DNA of 23,644 bases. It comes from Pelagophyceae sp. CCMP2097 (lineage: Eukaryota > Sar > Pelagophyceae). Shown here in pieces: positions 17,501 to 23,644 of the stretch (positions are counted from its first letter, which is position 1; every line of letters starts with the position of its first letter). The notes under the pieces are model-generated. The model was not told the origin of the DNA, searched no databases, and worked only from the letters and a program-made list of their open reading frames with translations. The DNA is taken from contig MU657164.1 in the NCBI GenBank assembly GCA_026770575.1, positions 487,605 through 511,248 on the forward strand, in the 5' to 3' direction. A program made the position numbers and the translations under genes.

Positions 17501-19860
17501 GCAGCTCGTTTTCCAGGAGCCAGAGGTCGCCGCCGCGCTTAGACGATCCGCTGTGCGGCTTGCCCGCGGCGTGCGCTTTCACGAAACGCCCGACGGCCTA
17601 ATCCGCGAGAGTCGAGAGGGCAGCCTCGAGACGGCCCTCGGGATGGTCTCGAGACGATTTCGGGGGCCGTCTCTTCGACGGGCATCGAGACGGCATCGAG
17701 ACAGTCTTCGAAACAGTCTTCGAGACAGTCCCAGGACGGTCCTGGCCTCGAGACCAGCTTGATGCGGCCTCCGGACAGTCCTCATCTCATCGCCTCTTGG
17801 TCCTCCCTGTAAACGGTCCTCCAAGTGCGACTGCCCTCCCTGTACACGGTCCTGAAGCGGCCTCGAGAGACGCTCGAAACAGCCCGAGGAGATGGCCCAA
17901 ATGTGAGCCCGAGGAGGCGCAAATGCATCGAGACAGCCCGAGGAGGGGCAGTCCTTGAGAGACTTTTCGAGACCGTCCTTGAGACGGCCTCATCGGCGTT
18001 TGGGCGGCCTCTAAGGCATTTCTCGAGACGGCGGTGCGGTGTCCCGAGATGGCGGCCCCGAGATGGCCCCGAGGCGGCCCCGAGATGGCCTCGACGCGTT
18101 GCTTGAAACGACCTCTCCTCGGGGTCTCGATGCGGTCCTCTCGAATGCCTCGAGGGCGGCCTCGACGAGGCTTCTCGGCGGCCTCCGGGCGGTCCTCGAG
18201 AGGCAGTCTCGGCCGGCCCTCTTCGAGACAGCCTCGAGGCGGTGTATCTGTGGCTCCGGTCGCATCGTTCATCGATCCGGTCTGTGTGTACGTCTGCTTA
18301 GTTGTCACCCATCGCACTGTACAAACTTGTACCATGCCGGAGGGCCGCCACCCCCGAGGCGCCGATCCATGATACCGGTCTCACGACACCGCCTCCTTGT
18401 TCAAAGGGCCCGTAGAGAGCCACCCCCAAAAGCCCGCAAAAGGGACCTTGTAAAGCCCCGTGCGAGGAGCCTCGTCTACGGTCCCGCGCGAAAGCCTCGC
18501 GATGCACCGTCCGAGGCCCGTGCGAGGGGCCCCGTAGAGGGCTCGCCAGAGGACCCTCGTATGAGCGGCCGTCAGAGGGGGCCGTGGAGAGGACGACCCA
18601 CGGGACGTTGGCAAAGCCAATGCGAGGAGCCTCGCAAGAAACTGCGAGGGGCCTCGAAAGACGGTCGCGTCAGGGTCTATCTAGGGACTGTCCTCCTATG
18701 TGCCGTCCAAAGGCCCTAGGAGAGCCACCGGGACCGCGCAAGGCCCGTGCGAGGAGCATTGTCGACGGCCCCGGGGGCCATGTGAGGACCCTCGTCCAAG
18801 GGCAGACCGCCCAAGTGCCCACCCAAGGGGACTCCCGCGGGAGGAGCCTCGCGAGGGACCTTGAGAGGGCCCGTGCGAGGGGCCTCGAAGTCCCGTAGAG
18901 AGGCCGTCTCAGGACGTTGGTTTCAGGGAGTCGCCAAAGGGGAGAGGCATCTTTGTATCGGCGTCGACGAGGCCTCGTTTTTTAGGGCTCTTTGAGGCCT
19001 TTTCGACGGACCGTGCGAGGCGCGCTAGAGGGGCCTCGTCCCGCGCATCGTCTGCCGGCGGCTTGGCGTCTCTTTTGCGCGGTCCTTTTTGCATGCATGG
19101 CTTTCGAGATGCGCACTTGTCGCTTTCGAGCTCATCAGGACTGCGGCTCCTCGGAGTCTTCTCGACCCGTTCCTCGCGAGGCCCCTCAAGCAGGGCCTCG
19201 CACGGGCCCCTGGGCAGTTCCTCTGTGATCCCGTGCGCCTCTTTTTGAGGATTGCCGTGAGGATACGTACGTCCGCCCGCTTCCGCAGCTCCACCCGCGC
19301 CGCCTCCGCCGCGGAGAGCACCTGCGCCAAGGCACTCGGCGAAGAGACGCCTCGGAGACGGCGAAGGACGGCATTCCCGCCGCGAGTGGGTGTCGCAGGG
19401 ACCTTTTCTGTTTACCTTTTCTGTGGCGCTGACGAAGTCGGCCGTAAATTCATCGACCAGTCGCCCCAGCCGCGCCATCAACTCCGAGTACGCCAGCGCC
19501 CGCTCGCCGAGGCGCCTAAAGGGCAAAGGTGCGCCCCAAAAAGTCAAACGAGAGAACACGCTGCGACGCGTCCATTGCAACGCATCTCTCGTATCTCTCG
19601 TTTCGAGGCAACCCCCGTCGCTGCGCTGACCAGTCGAGCTGGTGCGTGGCCAGCAAGAGCTCGCCGAGGGGCCCGAGGTTTTGGCGCGCCGCGCGGCCGT
19701 GAGTAATGGAAAACCCGAGGACGTTGGACTCGAGCCTGAAGGACTGCCTCGACCATTTCCTCGACCATTCCCTTCGAGGATCCCCGAGAGCAGAGGCCAG
19801 GCCCGAGTCCAAGGCCAGGGGCGGCCGCACGGGCGGTCGAAGAAGCACTCTGGGGTGCAT
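10975..19860 (-). CDS. Gene 2: split gene for a BAR-like helical plus PH-domain protein
   Basis: Model in transcription order: 19860-19631, 19515-19416, 19321-19271, 19220-18969, 17597-17253, 17179-17096, 16131-15823, 15306-15183, 13483-13213, 11839-11599, 11523-10975. The sum is 2556 nt, 851 residues. Every junction is GT-AG and phase-consistent, but edges of the fourth, sixth, seventh, eighth, tenth and eleventh exons are provisional. The N-terminal half is rich in amphipathic helix like a BAR domain (membrane-curvature binding). A PH domain (phosphoinositide or protein binding) follows, then a disordered Ala/Pro-rich tail. BAR-then-PH order is known in Arf-GAP and related membrane-trafficking proteins, but no Arf-GAP zinc finger is visible. 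The function is therefore inferred only as membrane-associated or scaffolding. Confidence 0.55.
11599..11839 (-). CDS. Gene 2 exon 10: end of the PH helix and Gly/Pro-rich linker
   Basis: Splicing the PH exon (phase 2) to the AG at 11840 (GGCCACAAG) gives FAWCAPALAESAKVGLLGRL, a continuous PH C-terminal helix. This acceptor is preferred over the one at GTGGGCAG for that reason. The exon continues RKSETASKPVLVPSRSTRAF and a Gly5 stretch. The donor is uncertain: CGG|GTTTCG (11599/11598) keeps phase 0 for exon 11, and TTTCAG|GTTCCG further upstream is another option. The intron before it is 1372 bp of minisatellite. Confidence 0.6.
12000..13175. repeat. 12-bp-type minisatellite filling gene 2 intron 9
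   Basis: GGCCGTC/GACCGTC words alternate with CTCGAGGAC, TTCAGG and TTCTC spacers. A clean stretch at about 12807-12853 repeats GGCCGTCTTCTC at a 12-bp period. It is related in core to the 13-bp array of gene 1 but has a different unit. Long open frames across it (for example 12386-13297 and 12471-13487, +) are repeat translation. Confidence 0.8.
13213..13483 (-). CDS. Gene 2 exon 9: PH domain
   Basis: The acceptor GCCACTAG (phase 1) leads into GASFGWAGVFCVLSYDGFLH, matching PH strands 2-3 (the family pattern is W...FvL..dg.L). PVITISTPRSTALALL and RQIRLRCKNAADKFAWCAPA then give the later strands and the start of the C-terminal helix, with its near-invariant Trp. The donor CCCGC|GTAAGA ends the exon in phase 2, and the frame would stop at TAA two bases later. 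PH domains bind phosphoinositides or proteins at membranes. The basic-residue ligand pattern is not clear enough to predict lipid specificity. Confidence 0.8.
13484..14520 (-). other. Gene 2 intron 8, part 1: degenerate repeats and one possible extra exon
   Basis: This is GC-rich sequence with CCGTCGCACCGGGGGA-type short repeats at about 14160-14230. A minus-strand segment at about 14060-13920 reads GEGDVAVSPDAPETNLCELD, which is protein-like and could be an additional exon, but I found no phase-1 pair of splice sites for it. The rest shows nothing recognisable. Confidence 0.4.
14585..14960 (+). repeat. 14-bp minisatellite (AAGGTCCCWGTGGC) in gene 2 intron 8
   Basis: CAAAGGTCCCTGTG is repeated head to tail at about 14622-14665 and continues as CAAGGTCCCAGTGG and CGAGGTCCCAGTGG at the same 14-bp spacing. 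Degenerate members extend to about 14960. Open frames of 170-500 codons across it are not genes. Confidence 0.85.
15049..15083. repeat. Hairpin with 14-bp perfect stem
   Basis: GACCCAATATGGGG (15049-15062) pairs with CCCCATATTGGGTC (15070-15083) across a 7-base loop. The same CCAATATGGG words recur at 15421-15450. Confidence 0.9.
15183..15306 (-). CDS. Gene 2 exon 8: acidic linker preceding the PH domain
   Basis: The frame reads RAPFEFEATGTGTADVAEVD then EMDLSRRPVGALSATDLEYS. The donor ACAC|GTGGAG (phase 1) matches the phase of the PH exon acceptor; joining gives DLEYSTRGASFGWAGVFCVL, which fits the first strands of a PH domain. The upstream edge is uncertain: the frame is open to a TGA at 15336-15334. 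Confidence 0.5.
15381..15463. repeat. Inverted repeat with 15-bp perfect arms
   Basis: GCCGTATGGGGCCCC (15381-15395) is the reverse complement of 15449-15463. Inside are two CCCAATATGG words, linking it to the hairpin at 15049. It lies in the intron upstream of gene 2 exon 8. Confidence 0.9.
15823..16131 (-). CDS. Gene 2 exon 7: linker region (edges uncertain)
   Basis: After a pyrimidine-rich acceptor (GCCTTTCTCGAG) the frame reads CEYAALSRPRSIEGNVWSDP, then LVRSIASGMLSGTASLQYSS, FELRQDSLDSTATTRGALVF and FERITHSNVEKS. Composition is protein-like throughout, with no recognised domain. The donor GAC|GTGCCC at 15823 is one of several options. An in-frame TGA lies 18 bases upstream of the acceptor, so splicing is required. 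Confidence 0.5.
16201..16254 (+). repeat. 15-bp tandem repeat with palindromic ACCCATATGGGT core
   Basis: GAAACCCATATGGGT, GAACCCCATATGGGT and GAAACCCATATGGGT follow in direct tandem, with a decayed fourth unit. It sits just upstream (in gene sense) of exon 7 of gene 2. Confidence 0.95.
16255..16976. repeat. Degenerate GTGCGAGGGGCC / CCTCGCAAG repeats in gene 2 intron 6
   Basis: Words such as GCGAGGAGCCTCGCAAG, GGGCCCTTG and CCGTGCGAGGGCC recur without a strict period. The same words dominate 18.4-18.9 kb. No protein-like frame was recognised. Confidence 0.55.
16977..17030 (+). repeat. 18-bp tandem repeat, three units
   Basis: GGGCCCGCTGAAGAGCCA and close variants are repeated three times head to tail, then decay into GGGCCG. 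Located in gene 2 intron 6, about 65 bases from the end of exon 6. Confidence 0.95.
17096..17179 (-). CDS. Gene 2 exon 6
   Basis: The frame reads DRVVRAHSALPNANEALDES then GPARHLQT. Intron 5 would be 73 bp, with the only upstream AG at CTGGAG (17180). Donor candidates are ACC|GTGCGA (17096/17095) and TTC|GTACCA nine bases further, both phase 0. The upstream residues in the same frame (FLRRVCHVLE) also look coding, so the acceptor may differ. Confidence 0.5.
17253..17597 (-). CDS. Gene 2 exon 5: main BAR-like exon
   Basis: The acceptor GCGGATTAG begins AVGRFVKAHAAGKPHSGSSK, followed by DLWLLENELRVACRLSAQAQ and a long helix-rich stretch (WKDAGLDHFAGQFARANQTF). The donor GCC|GTGAGT is canonical. 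The exon is 345 bp, exactly 115 codons, phase 0 at both ends. The alternation of Leu/Ala/Phe with charged residues suits BAR helices 2-3. No catalytic motif is seen. Assignment to the BAR family rests on helix character and the downstream PH domain, not on a diagnostic motif. Confidence 0.75.
17600..18250. repeat. CGAGA(C/T)GGCC minisatellite in gene 2 intron 4
   Basis: Units of about 12 bp, such as CCCCGAGATGGC, CCCGAGGCGGCC and TTCGAGACAGTC, recur irregularly. It is related in core to the 13-bp and 12-bp arrays. There is no protein-like frame. Confidence 0.7.
18400..18908. repeat. Degenerate GTGCGAGGAGCC repeats in gene 2 intron 4
   Basis: CCGTGCGAGGAGCCTCG, GTGCGAGGGGCC and GGCCCCGTAGAG words recur at irregular spacing, similar to 16.3-16.9 kb. 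Nothing coding was recognised. Confidence 0.55.
18969..19220 (-). CDS. Gene 2 exon 4: charged Lys/Glu/Asp-rich insert (edges uncertain)
   Basis: The open frame reads EERVEKTPRSRSPDELESDK through LARLARSVEKASKSPKKRGL. It is compositionally protein-like and unlike repeat translation. The acceptor ATCACAGAG (phase 0) follows a 50-bp intron. The donor is not clear: CTC|GTCGAC at 18969/18968 keeps phase 0 with the next exon, but the frame stays open to 18909. It could be a flexible loop in the helical domain. Confidence 0.45.
19271..19321 (-). CDS. Gene 2 exon 3: 51-bp microexon continuing the helix
   Basis: The acceptor TTGGCGCAG and donor GCGGAC|GTACGT frame exactly 17 codons, VLSAAEAARVELRKRAD. 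Joined to exon 2 this makes one unbroken heptad-like helix (VSATEKVLSAAEAARVELRK), which supports both splice sites. Confidence 0.7.
19416..19515 (-). CDS. Gene 2 exon 2: BAR-like helix
   Basis: The acceptor CCCTTTAG is followed by RLGERALAYSELMARLGRLV and DEFTADFVSATEK, a strongly helical, charged stretch. The donor is ACAGAAAAG|GTAAAC (phase 0). Exon length is 100 bp, and the flanking introns are 115 and 94 bp. Confidence 0.7.
19631..19860 (-). CDS. Gene 2 exon 1 (N-terminus)
   Basis: The ATG at 19860-19858 opens MHPRVLLRPPVRPPLALDSG and the frame continues to ...LGELLLATHQLDW. The last codon is split as TG|GTCAGC at 19631/19630 and completed by G at 19515 to give Trp. A TATA-like box lies about 20 bases upstream of this ATG, which is tight, so the real start may be a later residue or the first exon may begin at the acceptor candidate at 19743 (GAGGCAG). 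Confidence 0.5.
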
Positions 19861-19878
19861 CGTCTTCACGTCCGTCAC

Positions 19879-19918
19879 TATATACCCTCGGATAGGGCCC
19901 CGCAGGGGCCGAGAGCCT
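19879..19918 (-). promoter_or_regulatory. Candidate core promoter of gene 2: shared hairpin motif plus TATATA
   Basis: On the minus strand 19918-19892 reads AGGCTCT-C-GGCCCC-TGC-GGGGCC-CTATC, matching 71-96 upstream of gene 1 but for one extra base. TATATA follows at 19884-19879. Two unrelated genes sharing this hairpin and a TATA box close by suggests a core-promoter module. The short distance to the ATG at 19860 leaves the transcription start unresolved. Confidence 0.4.
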
Positions 19919-19920
19919 AT

Positions 19921-20331
19921 TACTCTCGACAGCACTGTGTGGCTCCCGAGCGGCTCGCGGGAAGGGCGAGTCTTCCCCGTCTGCCTTTTTCAAGACCCTA
20001 ATTGGGCCCCAAGGGCCATCTGCGGGGTCCGTGATCCTATAAGGGCTGGGCCGTCTCATCCCGGGCCGTGGAGCCGGTCTTTCTCGGACTTTCTCGGACC
20101 TTGGACGTGTGTGTTTATTCGGGGTCGTGCTTGCCGTATTCGCGTCCCAGAAGACGGCCAGTCGGCATTGGACCGTATCGAGGGACCGCCAAGGACGAGC
20201 CTGTCCACGGCTCCTCAGGACAGGGACGGTGGAGTCGCGTCGGATCGGGTGTGCCAGACCCAAAGGCGCGGGTTTGACTTTGCCGCCAAACCCGCCTTCA
20301 AAGAGAGGCCACGGCCAACCCCGCTGGTCAA
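19921..20331. other. Upstream flank of gene 2, no gene seen
   Basis: Unique-looking sequence between the presumed gene 2 promoter and the tail of the inverted composite repeat. Open frames on both strands are long but show no domain, and I would not call a gene here. Confidence 0.4.
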
Positions 20332-21075
20332 CGGGTCGGCAAAAAGCACCACCCGCGCAAACCCGCGGGGTGAAGGGCAGGCCCGTCGCTGCGCCTTTCT
20401 CCGGCTCCTCGAGACGGCGCCGCGAGACGGCCACCCGCAACGGCGCCGTTTCCACGGCGCCCGGAGACGGCCATTCGGAAAGGCTCCCCGAGGCGGCTTC
20501 TCGAGGCGGCCCCGAAGAGACGGCCCCGAAGAAACGGCCCCTCGAAACGGCCCCCGAGACAAACCCGCGAGAAAACCCTCGAGACGGCCCTCGAGACGGC
20601 CCCTTCCGACGGCCCTTCGAAATGGCAACTCGAGACGGCGCCGCGAAACGGCCACCCGGAACAGTCGCTCGGAGGGTCGCTCGGAGGGTCGCTCGCATAT
20701 TCGCTTGGACGGATCCTCTGAGCTGCCTCGGAGGGTCGCTTGGGCGGTCCCTTTGACACTTCCTTCACACAGTCCCTATGACGGTCCCGGAGTCGGGCTC
20801 GATGTGACGGTCGCTTGGACGGCGGTTTCTCGGCGGTCGCTTGGACGGTCACTCGGCAGCCGGTCCCTCGACTGCGGCCCCTCAGCGACGTCCCCTGGGC
20901 GTGCCCTCGGACCGTCGCAAAGGACGGGCCCTCAAACCATATGGCATGCCGTGCGAGCAACGGCCAAGGGGCCCCGAAGGCGCGTCTCTGGCGAGGGGCC
21001 CTGCGTGGGGGCTTGATAGGGCCCTTGAAAGAGGCCGAAGCAAGTGACATTGCAGAGAGCCTCGACCAAAAGAGG
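20332..21075 (-). repeat. Composite repeat, inverted copy 4
   Basis: Read on the minus strand, the head (21075-20870) has GGGCCCTATCAAGCCCCC, CGCAGGGCCCCTCGCC, GACGTCGCTGAGGGGCCGCA and CAGTCGAGGGACCGGCTGC. It is followed by GACCGTCCAAGCGACC-type and CCGTTTCGA/GGCCGTCTCG units, and by the tail (20410-20332) beginning GAGGAGCCGGAGAAAGGCGC and ending CCGACCCG. The order and wording match copies 2 and 3 in the gene 1 intron about 16 kb away in opposite orientation. The body units here are more CG-degenerate than in the intron copies. Confidence 0.8.
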
Positions 21076-22250
21076 CCTCGAAGGGGCCCACCCGGAGAGC
21101 GATGTGTACCGCACCCTCGCGGTCCCTCGGGTTTTTTTCTTTGCGACCCGTCTTCGAGAGGTCGGATCCGGGCCAGATGCGCTCAAAGACTCGTCGGCAA
21201 AAGGCGCGTCTCATCTGACCCGCGCGTCTTCAGGGCGAAGCCGGCCCTGTCGCGGCAGGTCGAGGCCGGCGAGGGGTCCGTCAGATGGTCAGTTTTCGGA
21301 CCGAAAACCCGCCGAACGGGCCGTCACCGTGGCTGAGGACGGACCGTCTCCGGCGTCGCATCTGGACGCGGAGCCGCCTCCGCCCGCGCCGGAGCGCGGC
21401 GCACGGGGACTGCAGACGGACCTTTCGAGGGGCTCGTCGGGCGAGGGGGCCGTCGGGCTCTCCGTTCTTGGCGTCGTACGACGGACCTTTCGAGGGGCCA
21501 TGTATGGGCGACCCTCGGGGCCGTCGACGGGAGCCTTCCTCGGACCTTTGACGGGGACGTCGCGGGGCCGTCGACGGGGATCTCCGTCTCCGGGGCCCCA
21601 TTCATTCGGATTCGCTTCGGACGGTCCTTTGAGCCGCAAAGGGACCGCAAAAGGGTCGACCTACAGACCCTCGAGCGCTCCCGCCGGACTGTCCGCAGAG
21701 TTGGAGGGAGCCGCCTCCGGGACCTTGTTCAGAGGACATTTCGCGGGGAAAGGACCGTCGAACGGGGCCGTCGTGGGGCCGCCAAAGAGGGTCCCTCGAG
21801 GACCCTCCGTAGAGGCGTCGTATAGGGGCCGTATAGGACCCGGTGCCGCATCGAACCGCCGCACGGGGATCGGACTCCGCCGGTCCGCCGGGTCGTCTCT
21901 GGCTCGTCGCGGAGTCGCGGCGGCGAAAGGGCGCCCGATGCGACTCGGTCGAGCCCGCATACCGCCAGGGCGTCGCCGGGCCGTCTACGGGGCTCTCGAG
22001 CAGGCCGACATCTCGGGGCCGTTGTCGGACTGTCTCCGTTGGACCGCGGGGCCGTTCGCAAGGGGTCCGTCAAAAAGGGTCCCTCGTTGGGCGTCTCGAG
22101 GCACGGGACCATCGTTGGGGCCTTTCTTAGACGGCCTTTCGAGTCGAACCGCCCATTGGACCGCCGAGGGACCGTGGAGAGGGCCGTCGACAGACCTCCC
22201 CCCCCGTCGCGCCGCCGAGGGGCGCGTGAGATCAGCAAGGGATCCCTCGA
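21076..22250. other. Degenerate GGCCGTCGACGGG-type repeat region
   Basis: CCGTCGACGGGG, CCTTTCGAGGGGC and CCGTATAGG words recur with no strict period. An open frame of 486 codons runs across it on the plus strand (21044-22504), but its composition is Gly/Pro/Arg/Ser repeat-like. A minus-strand patch at about 21470-21290 (TPRTESPTAPSPDEPLERSV) is mildly protein-like. No gene is called. Confidence 0.45.
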
Positions 22251-22479
22251 GGGCCTTCAGAAGACTTCCTCAAAGGCCGCTTCCGGGGCGGTCTCCAAGA
22301 CAGCCTCCGGGACGGCCGCGGAGTCGCCGTCCCCTGCGGCTACCTGAGCCACTGCAGGGGATCCGTGTTGGAAACGTGGCATCCTGTGCGGCCGTATCAG
22401 ACCCGCACTTGCAGGGGCCCGCGCGAGGAGCACGGGGCCCAAAAAGCTCCTCGCATGGGCCCAAATGCCGCAGACCGCC

Positions 22480-22931
22480 GCACGGGGGGCGTGCAGGGCC
22501 GTAGAGGACCACGGAGGACCGCGCAGGACCGCATAGGAACGGCGCAGGACCGTACAGGACTGCACAGGCCCGTGCAGGGCCGTATAGGGCGGCAGAGGAC
22601 CGTGGAGGCCGTCGTCGGACCGTCGTCGGACCGTCGTCGGACCATCGAGGGCCTTTAAGGGCCGTCTCGGGGCCGTCTCGGGGCCGTTATTGACCTTAAT
22701 ACCGTCCTCAAAAACCGTCTCGACCTTAATACCGTCTCGACCTTAATACCGTCTCGACCTTTTAATACCGTCCGTGAACGTGGAGGGCCGCAGGGAACCG
22801 CAGAGGGCCGGCCGTCAAGGCCCGTACAGGGCCGTGCAGGATTGTCAAGGACCACAGAGGACCGCACAGGACCGCAGAGGGCCGTAGAGGGCCGTAGAGG
22901 ACCGCACAGGACCGCACAGGACCGCACAGGA
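22480..22931 (+). repeat. 10-bp minisatellite (ACCGCACAGG) in two blocks
   Basis: At about 22505-22610 and 22850-22931 units such as ACCGCACAGG, ACCGCAGAGG, GCCGTAGAGG and CCCGTGCAGG follow each other at 10-bp spacing. The last three units before 22931 are identical. The blocks are separated by CCGTCGTCGG repeats and the 17-bp array. Confidence 0.9.
22688..22775 (+). repeat. 17-bp tandem repeat (CTTAATACCGTCTCGAC)
   Basis: Three to four copies, the first interrupted by CCTCAAAAACCG and the last with an extra TTT. It lies between the two 10-bp blocks and shares the CCGTCTCGA core with the 13-bp array of gene 1. Confidence 0.9.
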
Positions 22932-23130
22932 GCTTCAACCGACTCGTCAGCCGACTCTGAGCCGAGCCGCCGCATCAGGTCCGACGAGCCCGTTTTGGAT
23001 ACGTTTGCATTGGGACCCCGTACGAGGTGCCTTTGGGCGAGGGATACACGGGGTCCTGGAACAGACCCTCGAGAGGCCTCGGGCCCGGGGTCTGAAGACG
23101 GCCACTCTGGTTGAGGTCCGCCTCCCGTCA
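22932..23130 (-). other. Possible exon of a further minus-strand gene
   Basis: On the minus strand about 23015-22935 reads GPNANVSKTGSSDLMRRLGS then ESADESVEAPV, which is protein-like and stops being so exactly where the 10-bp array begins (GT at that edge). The plus-strand reading of the same bases (SSADSEPSRRIRSDEPVLDT) is almost as plausible, so even the strand is unsure. Confidence 0.25.
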
Positions 23131-23274
23131 CGCCTTCCCCCCTCTCCGTTTTTTAAGGCGTCGGTTTTGGGTCCGGTGTCTCGATCCCCAGACGACGAAA
23201 GGCTCGCTGATTGGTTTGGGGTCCGGTTCAGACGGGGGGGCAGACAGGGGCGAGAGAAGGGCACTGACGACGCT

Positions 23275-23400
23275 CCACGGGCCCGGAGACGGGCCCGGAG
23301 ACGGCATCGATGGTCCCGGAGGCGGCTCCGGAGACGGCTCCGGAGACGGCCCCGGAGACGGCCCGGAGACGGCCCCAGAGACGCAAGTAAAGGAAGGGCG
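23275..23400 (+). repeat. CCGGAGACGG tandem repeat
   Basis: GGAGACGGCCCC and GGAGACGGCTCC units at about 12-bp spacing, with some 11-bp steps. Confidence 0.85.
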
Positions 23401-23574
23401 TTCACCTAGACGTTGCGCCCCGCGTCGAAAGGGTGAGGCATGAGGGTGTTAGTTTATATATAGGGTCCGTGGCGGGGTCCGGTTGACGGGCCGGAGACTC
23501 GCACCGGAGACTGCAACGGCCCCGGCGACGGCCTCTGGCCGTTGACGGTTCAGACACGGGCCCGGGGACGATTC

Positions 23575-23644
23575 CAGAGACGGTCCCTCGACGGTCCCTC
23601 GACGGTCCCTCGACGGCCCCAGAGACGGCCCCAGAGACGGCCCC
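23575..23644 (+). repeat. 11-bp (GACGGTCCCTC) and 12-bp (GACGGCCCCAGA) tandem repeats at the window end
   Basis: At least three GACGGTCCCTC units are followed directly by GACGGCCCCAGA units that run off the end of the window, an abrupt switch of period within one array. Confidence 0.9.

Noticed and set aside
21044..22504. 486-codon open frame on the plus strand
   Set aside because: Composition is Gly/Pro/Arg/Ser from CCGTCGACGG-type repeats; no recognisable motif, and it runs into the 10-bp array.
23445..23465. TATA-box promoter (TTTATATATAGG)
   Set aside because: No gene start can be recognised on either side, and the hairpin motif seen at the other two TATA boxes is absent.
1..23644. tRNA or rRNA genes
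   Set aside because: No segment with the conserved tRNA arms or rRNA core sequences was noticed on either strand.

Overview
The window looks like nuclear DNA of a GC-rich, intron-bearing microalga or related protist. The evidence is: genes split by GT-AG introns; a protein made of about 37-residue 'LANTAWAFAKAG' repeats, a class that is abundant in algae, dinoflagellates and apicomplexans; a PH-domain gene; no bacterial operon layout; and very large amounts of minisatellite DNA. The lineage (pelagophyte, haptophyte, dinoflagellate or other) cannot be settled from the sequence. A 355-base run of N (10144-10498) is an assembly gap.

Two convergent split genes can be put together by following reading frame and intron phase. 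Gene 1 (+, about 279-7513) encodes a short Arg/Ala-rich N-terminus resembling a mitochondrial presequence, one RNA-recognition motif (RRM) split over three exons, and then about ten HPR/OPR-like helical repeats. The RRM exons (279-1168) and the repeat exon (6228-7513) are separated by an inferred intron of about 5.06 kb. Gene 2 (-, about 19860 down to 10975) is modelled with eleven exons and 851 codons. It has a helix-rich, BAR-like N-terminal half (19.9-17.1 kb), linker exons (16.1-15.2 kb), a PH domain (13.5-13.2 kb, its C-terminal helix completed at 11.84 kb) and an Ala/Pro-rich tail. Several gene 2 exon edges are provisional.

Most of the remaining sequence is repeat. The giant intron of gene 1 holds three successive copies of a composite repeat (a 'head', a degenerate 13-bp minisatellite 'body' and a conserved 'tail'). 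A fourth copy lies inverted at about 20.3-21.1 kb, upstream of gene 2. Other introns and flanks carry their own minisatellites with periods of 10, 11, 12, 14, 15, 17, 18 and 110 bp. Because 13 is not a multiple of 3, the 13-bp array reads as a 13-residue peptide repeat in every open frame on both strands, which accounts for many long but spurious ORFs.

Two MITE-like elements bounded by TA dinucleotides are clear: 4762-5493 (33-bp terminal inverted repeats) and 8822-8984 (25-bp). A roughly 25-bp motif with a hairpin core followed by a TATA-like box occurs at the presumed 5' ends of both genes and is a candidate shared promoter element. The end of the window (21.1-23.6 kb) is dominated by repeats, with only weak hints of further minus-strand exons.
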